Shown: one piece after another, positions 7,932 through 16,701 of the stretch
Layout: each line of letters opens with the position of its first letter
Numbering within the stretch: the stretch's first letter is position 1
NCBI GenBank assembly: GCA_021776235.1
Contig: JAJFGG010000042.1
Coordinates: 1 to 38,353, forward strand
DNA: 38,353 nt
Direction: 5' to 3'
Origin: Alphaproteobacteria bacterium
GTDB taxonomy: Bacteria; Pseudomonadota; Alphaproteobacteria; GCA-2731375
Position numbers and translations under genes: made by a program
The notes under the pieces: model-generated
Seen by the model: the letters and a program-made list of their open reading frames with translations, nothing else
Database searches by the model: none
What the model was told of the DNA's origin: nothing

Positions 7932-9509
7932 ATGGCCAAGACCAAGAACATTCTGTTTATCATGTACGATCAGTTGCGGGCGGATTATCTGGGCTGCGCG
8001 GGCCATCCCACCCTGAGCACGCCTCATATCGATGCCTTCGCCCAGCGTGGCGTACGTTTTAATCGGGCCTATTGCCAGGCCCCGGTTTGCGGCCCGTCCC
8101 GGGTCTCGTTCTACACCGGGCGTTATATGTCCAGTCACGGCGCCGGCTATAACAGCGTGCCGTTCTCCGTTGCCGAATGGACCATGGGCGATTATCTGCG
8201 CCAGGTTGGCATGCGCTCGGTCCTGGTAGGCAAAACCCACATGGTGCCGGACCGGGCCGGCATGGAGCGTTTGCAAATCGCCGCGGCATCGGAACTGGGT
8301 GTTTGGGTCAGCCAATGCGGCTTTGAGCCGTTTGAACGGGATGACGGTTTGCATCCCGATCAGTCCTTGGATCCCAATCTGGCATACAACAACTATCTCC
8401 GCGCCATGGGTTATGTTTCCGACAATCCATGGCACGATTTCGCCAACTCGGCCGAGGGTCCGAATGGCGAAGTGTTGAGCGGCTGGCAGATGCGCCATGC
8501 CCGCCTGCCGGCGCGGGTCAGGGACGAGGATTCAGAGACACCCTATATGACCCGGCGGGCCATGGAATTCATTGAGCAGGCGAAGGACGAACCCTGGTGC
8601 CTGCATCTCTCCTTAATCAAGCCGCATTGGCCATATATGGCGCCCGCACCCTACAACGAGATGTACAGCGCCAACCAGATTTTGCCGGTCAACCAGAGCA
8701 GCGAGGAATTCGATAATCCGCACCCTGTCGTGGCGGCCTTTCAGGGCCATGAAGGCAGTGTAAATTTCCGCCGTGATGAAGTGCGGCAAACGGTGATCCC
8801 CACCTATATGGGTCTGATCAGCCAAATCGATGATCAGTTGGGCCGGCTGATGGTATTCCTGGAAGAACAGGGCCGCATGGATGACACCATGATCGTTCTG
8901 ACCTCGGACCACGGGGATTATCTGGGCGATCATGGCCTGGGCGAGAAAGACCTGTTGCACGAAGAGGTGGCCCGTATTCCCATGCTCATTTACGATCCGG
9001 ACCCCGCCGCGGACAGCCGCCGTGGCGCCGTGGACGAACGGTTGGTCGAAGCCATTGATCTGATCCCGACCTTTCTGGACAGTCAGGGTGGAGATCCAAA
9101 CAGCCATCGCCTGGAAGGGCGGTCCCTGTTACCGCTGCTGCGCGGCACCGGTGAAGTGGCGGCGTGGCGCGATGCGGCATTTTCAGAGACGGATTATACC
9201 TTTCATCCGGCCCGGCGCACCTTGAACCTGGGCCCCGAACAGGCCCGCGCCTATATGGTTTGCACCGTCGCCTGGAAGTACATCTTTTATGAAGGCTTCC
9301 GCCCGCAATTGTTCCATCTGGCGGAAGATCCGTGCGAGCAAAACGATCTGGGAACGGATCCGGACCATGCAGAACAGCGGGCGCTTTTGCATGAAAGACT
9401 GTTCCACTGGCTGCGCAACCGCCGTATGCGCACGACCCTGACCCATGAAGCGGTGGAGCAGCGCACGGGCGGCGCCAAGGCGCGCGGTTTCGTCTTCGGT
9501 GTCTGGTGA
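7932..9509 (+). CDS. Sulfatase / phosphonate monoester hydrolase-like enzyme
   Basis: An alkaline-phosphatase-superfamily hydrolase of 525 residues, predicted to cleave sulfate esters or phosphonate/phosphate mono- or diesters. Asp13 in MYDQLRAD starts the metal site. CGPSR at 53-57 fits the C-x-P-S-R formylglycine motif, so Cys53 would be converted to formylglycine by a maturase encoded elsewhere. KPHWP (230-234) and TSDHGDYLGDHG (324-335, metal ligands Asp326 and His327) complete the active site. The SLIKPHWPYMAPAPYNEMY region and overall length recall the phosphonate monoester hydrolase/choline-sulfatase branch. No signal peptide is seen, so it is likely cytoplasmic. The ATG at 7932 has GGAG ten bases upstream; the frame is open further upstream but overlaps the DUF1028 gene there. 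The precise substrate is unknown. Confidence 0.85.
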   Translation: MAKTKNILFIMYDQLRADYLGCAGHPTLSTPHIDAFAQRGVRFNRAYCQAPVCGPSRVSFYTGRYMSSHGAGYNSVPFSVAEWTMGDYLRQVGMRSVLVGKTHMVPDRAGMERLQIAAASELGVWVSQCGFEPFERDDGLHPDQSLDPNLAYNNYLRAMGYVSDNPWHDFANSAEGPNGEVLSGWQMRHARLPARVRDEDSETPYMTRRAMEFIEQAKDEPWCLHLSLIKPHWPYMAPAPYNEMYSANQILPVNQSSEEFDNPHPVVAAFQGHEGSVNFRRDEVRQTVIPTYMGLISQIDDQLGRLMVFLEEQGRMDDTMIVLTSDHGDYLGDHGLGEKDLLHEEVARIPMLIYDPDPAADSRRGAVDERLVEAIDLIPTFLDSQGGDPNSHRLEGRSLLPLLRGTGEVAAWRDAAFSETDYTFHPARRTLNLGPEQARAYMVCTVAWKYIFYEGFRPQLFHLAEDPCEQNDLGTDPDHAEQRALLHERLFHWLRNRRMRTTLTHEAVEQRTGGAKARGFVFGVW

Positions 9510-9523
9510 CATAGCGGTCACCA
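9504..9523 (+). terminator. Hairpin overlapping the sulfatase-like stop codon
   Basis: TGGTGAC (9504-9510) and GTCACCA (9517-9523) form a perfect 7-bp stem with a six-base loop; the stop codon TGA lies inside the left arm. It sits between convergent genes and is followed only by a weakly AT-rich tail, so termination strength is uncertain. Confidence 0.35.
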
Positions 9524-9544
9524 TATTCCGGTATAAATTCTGTC

Positions 9545-10447
9545 CTAAAGAATGGCGACGGGCCGAACAGGGCAACCAGTGGCGCCCTTGAATTTGACTG
9601 GCAGCAGGACAAAACAGAAACTATTGATGCCGTCCCGGGCCAGATCGGCCAGGACAAGATTCTCGATGATATGGACACCGGCCTCGACCAGGCAATGCTG
9701 GTGCACCGGCATCATAATCTCCGGGTGATTGGTGCCGGGCAGGACTTCCAGGGCCATATTGTCGGCGCCAATGGCCACCACCCCTTTTTCGGTCAGCCAC
9801 TGCGCCGCGCCGACATCCAGGCCCGGCTCGCCTTCCAGGTACTTGCTGTTGTTGACCATGAAAAAACGGCCCCAACCCGTATTGACCAACACCGCGTCGC
9901 CGGCCTGAAGCTCTATGTCCCTGGCTTCGCAGCATCGTTTCAAGTCGTCGGTGGTGACAGCCCGGCCCACGCCCAGATATTCGCCGCCGTCCAGGCCGGA
10001 AACATCCAGACATACGCCGCGTGTGATCATCGGCGGAATATGTTCGATGCCCAGATTGAGCAGGCCAAAATCGCCGACACTCTCGTCAACCGTATGGTCG
10101 CCGTACAGATGCTCGCCGATGCTGAAATGGCCCAGGGCATCGATATGGGTGCCCACGTGCATGGTCATTCCGACCCGTTCCAGATTGGCGCCAACCTGGT
10201 TGGTGGCCCCCATGCCGGCCCTGATCCGCATACTGTTGCGCGCGGTGGCACCGGAATGGATCACATAAGGCGTTTGATTGGGCGCCATGAACGGCGCGCC
10301 GTTTTCGATTACATGGCTCAGATCCAGCACCTGGCCGGATTTCGCCAGTGAGAGGGCCGCCAGCGTCGTTTCGGGCCCCAACTGATTGGCCGCGCCAAGC
10401 TGATCGCCAGCCCCCCAGCTGCCATGATCGTGGACACAATTGTTCAT
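9545..10447 (-). CDS. Cyclase family protein (kynurenine formamidase-like metal hydrolase)
   Basis: A 300-residue protein of the putative-cyclase family (PF04199), which includes bacterial kynurenine formamidase and isatin hydrolase. The metal-binding motif HxGTHxD is seen as MHVGTHIDALGHF (His97, His101, Asp103, with His107 following). The N-terminal DQLGAANQLGPE and the LDLSHVIENGAPFM block (41-54) are typical of the larger, roughly 300-residue subfamily, which is not true KynB. The ATG at 10447 has AGGGG seven bases upstream. It lies downstream of a XylD-like dehydratase gene, separated by the repeat element at 10458-10562. It may hydrolyse a lactone, amide or cyclic ketone of the same pathway, but this is inference. 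Confidence 0.85.
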   Translation of the reverse strand: MNNCVHDHGSWGAGDQLGAANQLGPETTLAALSLAKSGQVLDLSHVIENGAPFMAPNQTPYVIHSGATARNSMRIRAGMGATNQVGANLERVGMTMHVGTHIDALGHFSIGEHLYGDHTVDESVGDFGLLNLGIEHIPPMITRGVCLDVSGLDGGEYLGVGRAVTTDDLKRCCEARDIELQAGDAVLVNTGWGRFFMVNNSKYLEGEPGLDVGAAQWLTEKGVVAIGADNMALEVLPGTNHPEIMMPVHQHCLVEAGVHIIENLVLADLARDGINSFCFVLLPVKFKGATGCPVRPVAIL

Positions 10448-10457
10448 ATCATTCCCC

Positions 10458-10562
10458 TAGAGCAACCTGCGTTCATTTGAGCGCAGACAAGTTGCGCTAA
10501 CTCTTTAAAATTGATCAAATTATCAGCCCAAAAATGATGCCATTTTTGGGCTGTTTGATCTA
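10458..10562 (-). repeat. Bipartite palindromic repeat, copy B
   Basis: Two stem-loops joined by a short linker fill the gap between the dehydratase stop and the cyclase gene. One stem pairs AGAGCAAC-CTGCG with CGCAG-ACAA-GTTGCGCT (10459-10498, one mismatch). The other pairs GATCAAA and GCCCAAAAAT with ATTTTTGGGC and TTTGATC (10513-10560), with a perfect 10-bp inner stem. Read on the minus strand, the linker contains TTAAAGAGT. The same layout and linker occur at 35973-36077 on the plus strand. The element resembles dispersed palindromes of Rhizobiales genomes with an AGAGCA...TGCTCT outline. Confidence 0.7.
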
Positions 10563-12359
10563 ATGCGAATCCCGGGCTTCGCCCCGCTCCTCGATGACAT
10601 TGACGAACATGGTCGCGGGTTCCAGACAGGCGCCGGTTTCCAATTGACCCACCATGGAGCGGTAAATGTCCTCCCACGGTGTCTGGGAGCCAGGGAAGTT
10701 GGCGATCCAGGCGGCCTTGCGTTTCTCTATCTCGTCCGCCGGCAGCATCACATCAACGGTGCGTTTGTTCAAATCAACCCGCACCTTGTCACCGGTTACC
10801 AGTATCGCCAAACCGCCACCGACCGCGCTTTCGGGTGAGACATTGAGAATTGACGGACTACCGGACGTGCCGCTTTGCCGGCCATCACCCATGCAGGCCA
10901 AATCCTCGATCCCCTGCGCCGCCAGGGCGTCGGGGGGTGTCATATTGACCACCTCGGCCGAGCCGGGATAACCCACGGGGCCACTGCCCCGAATGACCAG
11001 GATGCTGTGCACGTCAATTTCCAGGGATGGGTCGTTGATCCGTGCGTGATAATCTTCCGGCCCCTCAAAAACGATCGCCCGGGCCTCAAAGGCATCTTCA
11101 TCACCAGATTTGGAGAGATAGCGGTTGCGGAAATTGTCGTCGATGACGGACGTCTTCATCACCGCGCTATCGAACAGGTTGCCCGACAACACCACGAAGC
11201 CGGCCTTGGCCATCATCGGCTGGTCGTAGGGTTTGATGACGTCGCGGTTGATATACGGGCTGGCGGCATGGGCGGCATCCAGATTTTCACCCATGGTCTT
11301 GCCAGTGACAGTCATGGCGCGTTCAATCAATTTACCGGCGTTTTTCAACTCCAGCATCACGCCGGGCACACCACCGGCCTTGTGATAGTCTTCGCCCAGA
11401 TACTCACCGGCGGGCTGCAGATTGACCAACAGGGGAATATCATGGCCATGGCTTTGCCAATCTTCCAATGACAGCTCCACGCCCATATGACGCGAGATGG
11501 CGGCCAGATGGATCGGGCAGTTGGACGATCCGCCGATGGCCGAGGACGTAACAATGGCGTTCAGAAAGGCGTCACGGGTCATCACGTCCGAGGGGCGCAA
11601 ATTTTCCCGCACCATATCCACTATCCGCAGACCGGTGCGATAGGCGCATTGGCCCCGTTCCCGATAGGGACCCGGGATCGCCGCGGCACCCGTAAGGGTC
11701 ATCCCCAAAGCCTCGGCCAGCGAGTTCATGGAGGTTGCCGTCCCCATGGTGTTGCAATGGCCTACGCTTTGTGCCGAAGAAGCAACTAGTTCGACAAATT
11801 TATCGATATCAATCTCGCCCGCGGCAAGTTTGACGCGCGCCTCCCAGACGATGGTGCCCGAGCCCGTATTCTTGCCTTCGTGATGACCGTTCAGCATCGG
11901 GCCGCCGGGCAGCGCGATGGCCGGAATATTCACCGTCGCGGCCCCCATCAGCATGGCCGGCGTGGTCTTGTCGCAGCCCGTGGTCAAAACCACGCCATCG
12001 ATGGGATAACCGTGCAGGACTTCCACCAGGGATAGATATTGCAGATTGCGGTCCAGGGCAGCCGTTGGCCGCTTGCCGGTCTCTTGAATAGGGTGCACGG
12101 GAAATTCGATCGGTACGCCGCCGGCAAAAATTATGCCGTCCCGTACACGCTTGGCCAATTCAACATGGTGGCGGTTGCAGGGCGAGAGATCGCTACCGGT
12201 CTGAGCGATGCCGATGATGGGGCGGCCCGATCGCAATTCCTCGGGCGTCAGGCCGAAATTGAGATAACGCTCCAGATACAGCGCCGACATTTCCTGATGA
12301 TCGGGATCATTGAACCAGCGTTGGCTGCGCAGTTTCAATTTTGTTTCGTCTTTTGCCAT
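10560..12359 (-). CDS. IlvD/Edd family dehydratase, D-xylonate dehydratase-like
   Basis: An iron-sulfur dehydratase of 599 residues that removes water from a sugar acid to give a 2-keto-3-deoxy acid. Cluster cysteines are visible at Cys61 (SPCNRHH), Cys129 ([10 protein letters not shown]) and Cys202 (GHCNTMGTA). The segments [37 protein letters not shown] and [17 protein letters not shown] closely recall Caulobacter XylD, so a pentonate or hexonate substrate is more likely than the dihydroxyacids of branched-chain amino-acid synthesis. The start at 12359 is preceded by GGGAG; the frame extends 14 codons further but lacks a reason to start there. The gene diverges from an amidohydrolase gene, and a cyclase-family gene follows. 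The exact sugar acid is not determined. Confidence 0.88.
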   Translation of the reverse strand: MAKDETKLKLRSQRWFNDPDHQEMSALYLERYLNFGLTPEELRSGRPIIGIAQTGSDLSPCNRHHVELAKRVRDGIIFAGGVPIEFPVHPIQETGKRPTAALDRNLQYLSLVEVLHGYPIDGVVLTTGCDKTTPAMLMGAATVNIPAIALPGGPMLNGHHEGKNTGSGTIVWEARVKLAAGEIDIDKFVELVASSAQSVGHCNTMGTATSMNSLAEALGMTLTGAAAIPGPYRERGQCAYRTGLRIVDMVRENLRPSDVMTRDAFLNAIVTSSAIGGSSNCPIHLAAISRHMGVELSLEDWQSHGHDIPLLVNLQPAGEYLGEDYHKAGGVPGVMLELKNAGKLIERAMTVTGKTMGENLDAAHAASPYINRDVIKPYDQPMMAKAGFVVLSGNLFDSAVMKTSVIDDNFRNRYLSKSGDEDAFEARAIVFEGPEDYHARINDPSLEIDVHSILVIRGSGPVGYPGSAEVVNMTPPDALAAQGIEDLACMGDGRQSGTSGSPSILNVSPESAVGGGLAILVTGDKVRVDLNKRTVDVMLPADEIEKRKAAWIANFPGSQTPWEDIYRSMVGQLETGACLEPATMFVNVIEERGEARDSH

Positions 12360-12511
12360 CACCCATCTCCCTATTCCTGTAACACACGAACTATCGACCA
12401 TCGCTTATAGCAGACCGGCGCCCGCAGGCGCCATTATTCCGGCCGATTTGCTGGTGCCGGGCATAGACCCATGGCAAAATGGCGCCTGGATTGTTCAGGA
12501 GAGCATAATAC

Positions 12512-13678
12512 ATGCCGTATGTAACCGGCCGCGCCATTCATGACGCGGATGCCCATATCATGGAGACGCCCGAGATGCTGGCGGATTTCGCGGATCCGGA
12601 CGTACGCGAACGCATTGGCAGCCAGCAATTCTCGCATCTGATGGGTGGCGAGGGCGCGGCGGCAATGTTTGCCGAAGTCCGGCGCAATCATACCGATCCG
12701 GCTTACCGGGCCAGTGACGAGACGGATATCATGCACCGCAAGAACTGGCATGCCACCGGATCGTTCTTAAAGGAAGACCGTGCCGGCGCCCTTGATCTGC
12801 TGGGCTTCAAAAGCCAACTGATGTTCAACACATTCTGGAACGCCTATCTGCTGGACCTGGAAATGGGCGATGACCCCGACCTCGCTTATGGCGCGGCACG
12901 GGCCCATAACCGGGCAATGCTGGATTTTTGTTCCGTCGACCGGCGCCTGTTGCCTGCCTGCTACGTACCGCTGATGGATTTTGACCGAACCGCGGCCTTT
13001 ACCGCCGAGGCGATCAAGGCCGGTGCCAAGGCTATCCTGGTGCCATCCGCCTGCCCGGCCAACCATTCACCCAGCCACACGGGCCTGTTCCCCGTCTGGC
13101 GTCAGGCCGAGGAAGCCCGGCTGCCCATCGTCATGCATGTCGGCGGCGGCGGACAGTTGCTGGACCCAAGATATTTCGATAATGGCCTGGCGCCCGTAAA
13201 GGACTTTCACGGCGGTGCCGAGAACTTCCGCTCGGTCGATTATATGGCCATTCCCCGCCCCACGGCGCAAACTCTGGCGACCCTGATCATCGATGGGATC
13301 TTCGAGGCGCACCCGGATCTGAAATTCGGCATTATCGAACTGGGCTCGGTCTGGCTACCAGGCATGATGCAGCAGCTGGACGCGGCGCATGAGGCGTTCG
13401 CCCGCCATGAAGAGCGCCTGCAAAGACTAAGCCTGCGGCCCAGCGAATACGTCAAACGGCAAATTCGCATAACCCCCTATCCGACCGAGGATGCCGGCTG
13501 GGTTATTGATCAGGTGGGCGAGGAAGTCTGTCTGTTTTCCTCCGACTACCCCCACGTAGAGGGCGGCCGGGCGCCCATCAAACGCTTTGACGCCAGTCTG
13601 GAGAAAGCCACGCCGCAGGCACGGCAACGCTTTTACCATGACAATTTCGTCGATCTTATGGGCGCCGGTCTGGCCTGA
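12512..13678 (+). CDS. Amidohydrolase family 2 protein (ACMSD-like fold)
   Basis: A metal-dependent hydrolase or decarboxylase of 388 residues in the amidohydrolase-2 family (PF04909). The first metal motif appears as DADAHIME (11-18), a D-x-H variant of the usual HxH. MHVGGGG gives His209, and SSDYPHVEGG (343-352) contributes Asp345, the conserved late aspartate. FGIIELGSVWLPGMM (272-286) is another family block. Members include aminocarboxymuconate-semialdehyde decarboxylase and resorcylate decarboxylases; the reaction here cannot be told. AGGAGA precedes the ATG at 12512. It diverges from the XylD-like dehydratase across 152 bases and converges on livF with an 18-base gap. Confidence 0.85.
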   Translation: MPYVTGRAIHDADAHIMETPEMLADFADPDVRERIGSQQFSHLMGGEGAAAMFAEVRRNHTDPAYRASDETDIMHRKNWHATGSFLKEDRAGALDLLGFKSQLMFNTFWNAYLLDLEMGDDPDLAYGAARAHNRAMLDFCSVDRRLLPACYVPLMDFDRTAAFTAEAIKAGAKAILVPSACPANHSPSHTGLFPVWRQAEEARLPIVMHVGGGGQLLDPRYFDNGLAPVKDFHGGAENFRSVDYMAIPRPTAQTLATLIIDGIFEAHPDLKFGIIELGSVWLPGMMQQLDAAHEAFARHEERLQRLSLRPSEYVKRQIRITPYPTEDAGWVIDQVGEEVCLFSSDYPHVEGGRAPIKRFDASLEKATPQARQRFYHDNFVDLMGAGLA

Positions 13679-13696
13679 TCATGGATACTGATGGCT

Positions 13697-14404
13697 CTAA
13701 AGGCCCAGGTATTGTTGGCGGATTTCTTCGTTTTCCTGCAATTCATCGATGGTACCGCCAAAGCGGACCTGGCCTTTTTCCAGGATATAGGCGCGGTCGC
13801 TGAGACCGGTGGCGAATTTCGCATTCTGCTCGCACAACAGAATAGTCATGCCTTCGTCCTTCAAACGCGCGATTTGCGTGCCCAGGTCCCGGACCACCAA
13901 GGGGGCCAGTCCTTCCGAGGGTTCATCGAGCAGCAACAGGTCCGGATTGCCCATAAGAGTGCGGCCCACGGTCAGCATCTGCTGTTCACCGCCGCTTAAA
14001 TAACCGCCCTTGCGGCTGGCGAGGCCTTCAAGAACAGGGAAAATTTCGTGCACCCGGTCGATGGTCCATTCCTTGGCATGGGGCGTGGCCGCGGCTTTAC
14101 GTCCCGCTTCCAGGTTTTCGCGGACCGAAAGATCAGGGAAGATACGCCGTTCCTCGGGGACGAAACCAACGCCCAACTTTGCAATGCGAAATGCGGCCTT
14201 GCCGGTGATATCGGCGCCCTTGTAAATCACCGAACCCTGGCGCGGCGCGGTCAGGCCCATAATGGAGCGTAAGGTCGTCGTCTTGCCGACGCCGTTACGG
14301 CCCAGCAGAGCGACACACTCGCCCTCATCCACATTGATGGAAATGCCGAACAATATCTGGCTCAGGCCGTAGGAGGTGTAGATATCGTTGACTTCCAGGA
14401 TCAT
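13697..14404 (-). CDS. livF: Branched-chain amino acid-type ABC transporter ATPase LivF
   Basis: The second ATPase of a HAAT importer, 235 residues. Walker A is GRNGVGKT (35-42), the signature is LSGGEQQM, and Walker B is LLLLDEPSEGLAP. EERRIFPDLSVRENL is the LivF-type Q-loop region. The ATG overlaps the livG stop as ATGA, so the two ATPases are translationally coupled. It is the last gene of the five-gene cluster, and its stop lies 18 bases from the convergent amidohydrolase gene. Confidence 0.93.
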   Translation of the reverse strand: MILEVNDIYTSYGLSQILFGISINVDEGECVALLGRNGVGKTTTLRSIMGLTAPRQGSVIYKGADITGKAAFRIAKLGVGFVPEERRIFPDLSVRENLEAGRKAAATPHAKEWTIDRVHEIFPVLEGLASRKGGYLSGGEQQMLTVGRTLMGNPDLLLLDEPSEGLAPLVVRDLGTQIARLKDEGMTILLCEQNAKFATGLSDRAYILEKGQVRFGGTIDELQENEEIRQQYLGL

Positions 14405-15141
14405 GCCGCCTCTCCCAGATAGATCCGTTGTACGTCCGGATTATCCCTCACATCCTCGGGCTTGCCTTCGGCCAGGACTGCACCCTGGTGAAAAACGGTG
14501 ATCTTGTCGGCGACGGAAAAGACAACATCCATATCGTGTTCGGTGAACAGCAACGTCAGATCTCTCTCCTGGGCAATCCGTTCAACCAATTCGATTGTGC
14601 TGGTGGTTTCCTGGGGCGACATGCCGGCCGTGGGCTCGTCCAGCAGCAGGATTTCCGGTTCGCTGGCCAGGGTAATGGCCATTTCAAGCTGCTTTTGAAA
14701 GCCATAGGACAAGGTACCACTGATCGAATGGGCTTCATCTACCAAACCGACATCCCCCAGCAAGGCGTAGGTCTCCTCCTGCACCAGATCCTTGGCCGGT
14801 GTGAAAAAATTAAACGACTTGCGGGCATGTGCGAGAACCGCGACCTGGACGTTTTCGAAGACGGACAGGCGGGGAAAGATATTGGTGCGCTGGAAGGAAC
14901 GCCCCATGCCTTTCTGACAGATGGTATGGGGGGCCAGGCCCGTAATATCCTCGTCATGGAAAAAGACCCGGCCCTCGGTCGGCGTCAAATGACCCGTGAT
15001 AAGGTTGAACATGGTTGACTTGCCGGCGCCGTTGGGACCGATAATGCAGGCCATCTGACCTTTTTCGACAGTCAGGTTGACGTCGTTGATGGCAATGAAA
15101 CCATCGAATGACATGGTAGCGTTTTCAACACGAAGCAACAT
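14401..15141 (-). CDS. livG: Branched-chain amino acid-type ABC transporter ATPase LivG
   Basis: The first ATPase of the HAAT importer, 246 residues. Walker A is GPNGAGKS (35-42), the signature is LSYGFQKQLE, and Walker B is ILLLDEPTAGMSP. FQRTNIFPRLSVFENVQ is the family Q-loop region. I chose the ATG at 15141 because GGGAGGT lies eight bases upstream; the frame runs back to 15171 but those residues are not family-like. It follows livM by about 30 bases and overlaps livF. This type of ATPase lacks substrate specificity, which is set by the binding protein and permeases. Confidence 0.92.
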   Translation of the reverse strand: MLLRVENATMSFDGFIAINDVNLTVEKGQMACIIGPNGAGKSTMFNLITGHLTPTEGRVFFHDEDITGLAPHTICQKGMGRSFQRTNIFPRLSVFENVQVAVLAHARKSFNFFTPAKDLVQEETYALLGDVGLVDEAHSISGTLSYGFQKQLEMAITLASEPEILLLDEPTAGMSPQETTSTIELVERIAQERDLTLLFTEHDMDVVFSVADKITVFHQGAVLAEGKPEDVRDNPDVQRIYLGEAA

Positions 15142-15174
15142 CCCTGGAACCTCCCAAACCGCTTGCGGCACTAT

Positions 15175-16671
15175 TCAATCGGCGGCTTCCCGCGCAGCGT
15201 CCTCTGCAGCCGCCGGGACGCCATCGCTAAACGCCTGTCTGATGTCGTCCTGGAAAAGAACGTAGAAGCAGTAGATATTCCACAGGAAGACAATGGCCAG
15301 GCCGGACAAGGGCGTTTCCAGATACATCTGTAGAACCAGAGACAGCACCGTGAACGCCAACAGCAACCAGCGGAAAAGCAGCTGGTACGAGCGCACGCCC
15401 CGCAACAGCCACCACAGCAACGCGGCGCCGACAACTGCCTGCAGCACTGTCCGCGGTATGATGCCCCAGGTGACCAGAGACAATAGCTCGAAATCCCAGT
15501 CTTCTGAGATCCACCAGGAATCCGGAGCCTGCAGGATCGCAAAGAATGCCGTGAAAACGACCGCGCCAATAAAGAAATACCAGGTCTTACGGCTAAATTG
15601 CGCTATCAGCTTGTTCATCTTGGTGACTTGGTCGTCGGCCGAGGTCTCATCCCGCTCCTGAATAAAGCCAACAATGCCTCCCGGTAGCCCAAACAATATG
15701 AGTACCAGGATGCCGCCGAGGAATAGTTGCCAGATCTCAGGATAATTCTGCGTGATGTCGGCATCCAGTGTCAGCAACAAGAAGGCCCCGACGACGGGCC
15801 CGAAGAAAGTGTAAACCCCGCCCAGCAGACTCATCAATAGAACCTGGGTCGACTGTGTCCAATGGGCAAGATCAGGATAGACGCTGCGCTCGTTGATCAT
15901 GATCAGGGCCCCGGCCAGACCCGAGAAAGCACCGGCGATCATAAAAGCATAAAGCTTGAAGCGCTGCACATCGACACCGACGAAATCCGCCCGTACCTCG
16001 TTTTCCCGTATTGCCGTCAAGGTCTTGCCGAATGGCGAGTTAACGATCCGCCAGAGCAAATATACTGCGATCATGGTGATCACCAGCACGAACTTGTAGT
16101 AGTTGGCGAAGGTCGGGTCCTTAACCCAATCGGGCACCGGAATCCCGATCAGACCGTTGTCGCCGCCGGTAAAATCGTACCATTTGAAGGCAATGAGATA
16201 GACGATATGGCCAAAGGCCAGGGTCAGAATGGCGAAATAGATGTGTGTGCGGCGAATACAGAAATAGCCGATCACCAGCGCCGCCAGCGCGCCGCCAATG
16301 GGGGCGGCGATCAGGGCCACGTAAAAGTTCATCCAAACGATATACTTCAACAACAAACCGGCCGTATAGCCGCCGATGCCGAGATAGGCGGCCTGACCAA
16401 ACGAGATCAATCCGCCATAACCCATCAACAAATTGAAGGCGACGGCGAACAGGGACCAGATGAAGACTTCCGTCAGAAATATGATCCAGAAATCGGCCCA
16501 TCCCATATAGATAATCAGTTCCGGCACCCAGAACATCAACGCCATGACCGCCAAAAAGCACCAGAGCACAGGATCCCGGTACGCCGCCCGTGCCTGCGAC
16601 AGCGGCTCCATATTTTGCTGTAATGTGTCTTGTGAAGATGCCACACCGGCCCCCTGAAATTTCTGGTTCAC
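15175..16671 (-). CDS. livM: ABC transporter permease LivM with C-terminal membrane extension
   Basis: A permease of the HAAT importer. The LivM domain spans about residues 35-340 and includes GYGGLISFGQAAYLGIGGYTAG and the cytoplasmic ENEVRADFVGVDV coupling segment (224-235). Most LivM proteins end soon after the FGLPGGIVGF block (327-336). Here about 160 further residues follow, with four likely membrane segments near 364-381, 408-424, 432-449 and 456-473, then an acidic alanine-rich tail. Start choice is uncertain. The GTG at 16671 has AGGA only three bases upstream; a GTG at 16644 has AGGGGG six bases upstream; an ATG lies at 16611. The core assignment is firm; the role of the extension is unknown. 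Confidence 0.88.
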   Translation of the reverse strand: MNQKFQGAGVASSQDTLQQNMEPLSQARAAYRDPVLWCFLAVMALMFWVPELIIYMGWADFWIIFLTEVFIWSLFAVAFNLLMGYGGLISFGQAAYLGIGGYTAGLLLKYIVWMNFYVALIAAPIGGALAALVIGYFCIRRTHIYFAILTLAFGHIVYLIAFKWYDFTGGDNGLIGIPVPDWVKDPTFANYYKFVLVITMIAVYLLWRIVNSPFGKTLTAIRENEVRADFVGVDVQRFKLYAFMIAGAFSGLAGALIMINERSVYPDLAHWTQSTQVLLMSLLGGVYTFFGPVVGAFLLLTLDADITQNYPEIWQLFLGGILVLILFGLPGGIVGFIQERDETSADDQVTKMNKLIAQFSRKTWYFFIGAVVFTAFFAILQAPDSWWISEDWDFELLSLVTWGIIPRTVLQAVVGAALLWWLLRGVRSYQLLFRWLLLAFTVLSLVLQMYLETPLSGLAIVFLWNIYCFYVLFQDDIRQAFSDGVPAAAEDAAREAAD

Positions 16672-16701
16672 AATTCCTACAGTTCAGTCAATGATTTGCG
16701 A

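Noticed and set aside
12417-12432. GGCGCC-N4-GGCGCC between the dehydratase and amidohydrolase genes as an operator
   Set aside because: GGCGCC is self-complementary and frequent in GC-rich DNA; a third copy lies nearby without matching symmetry.
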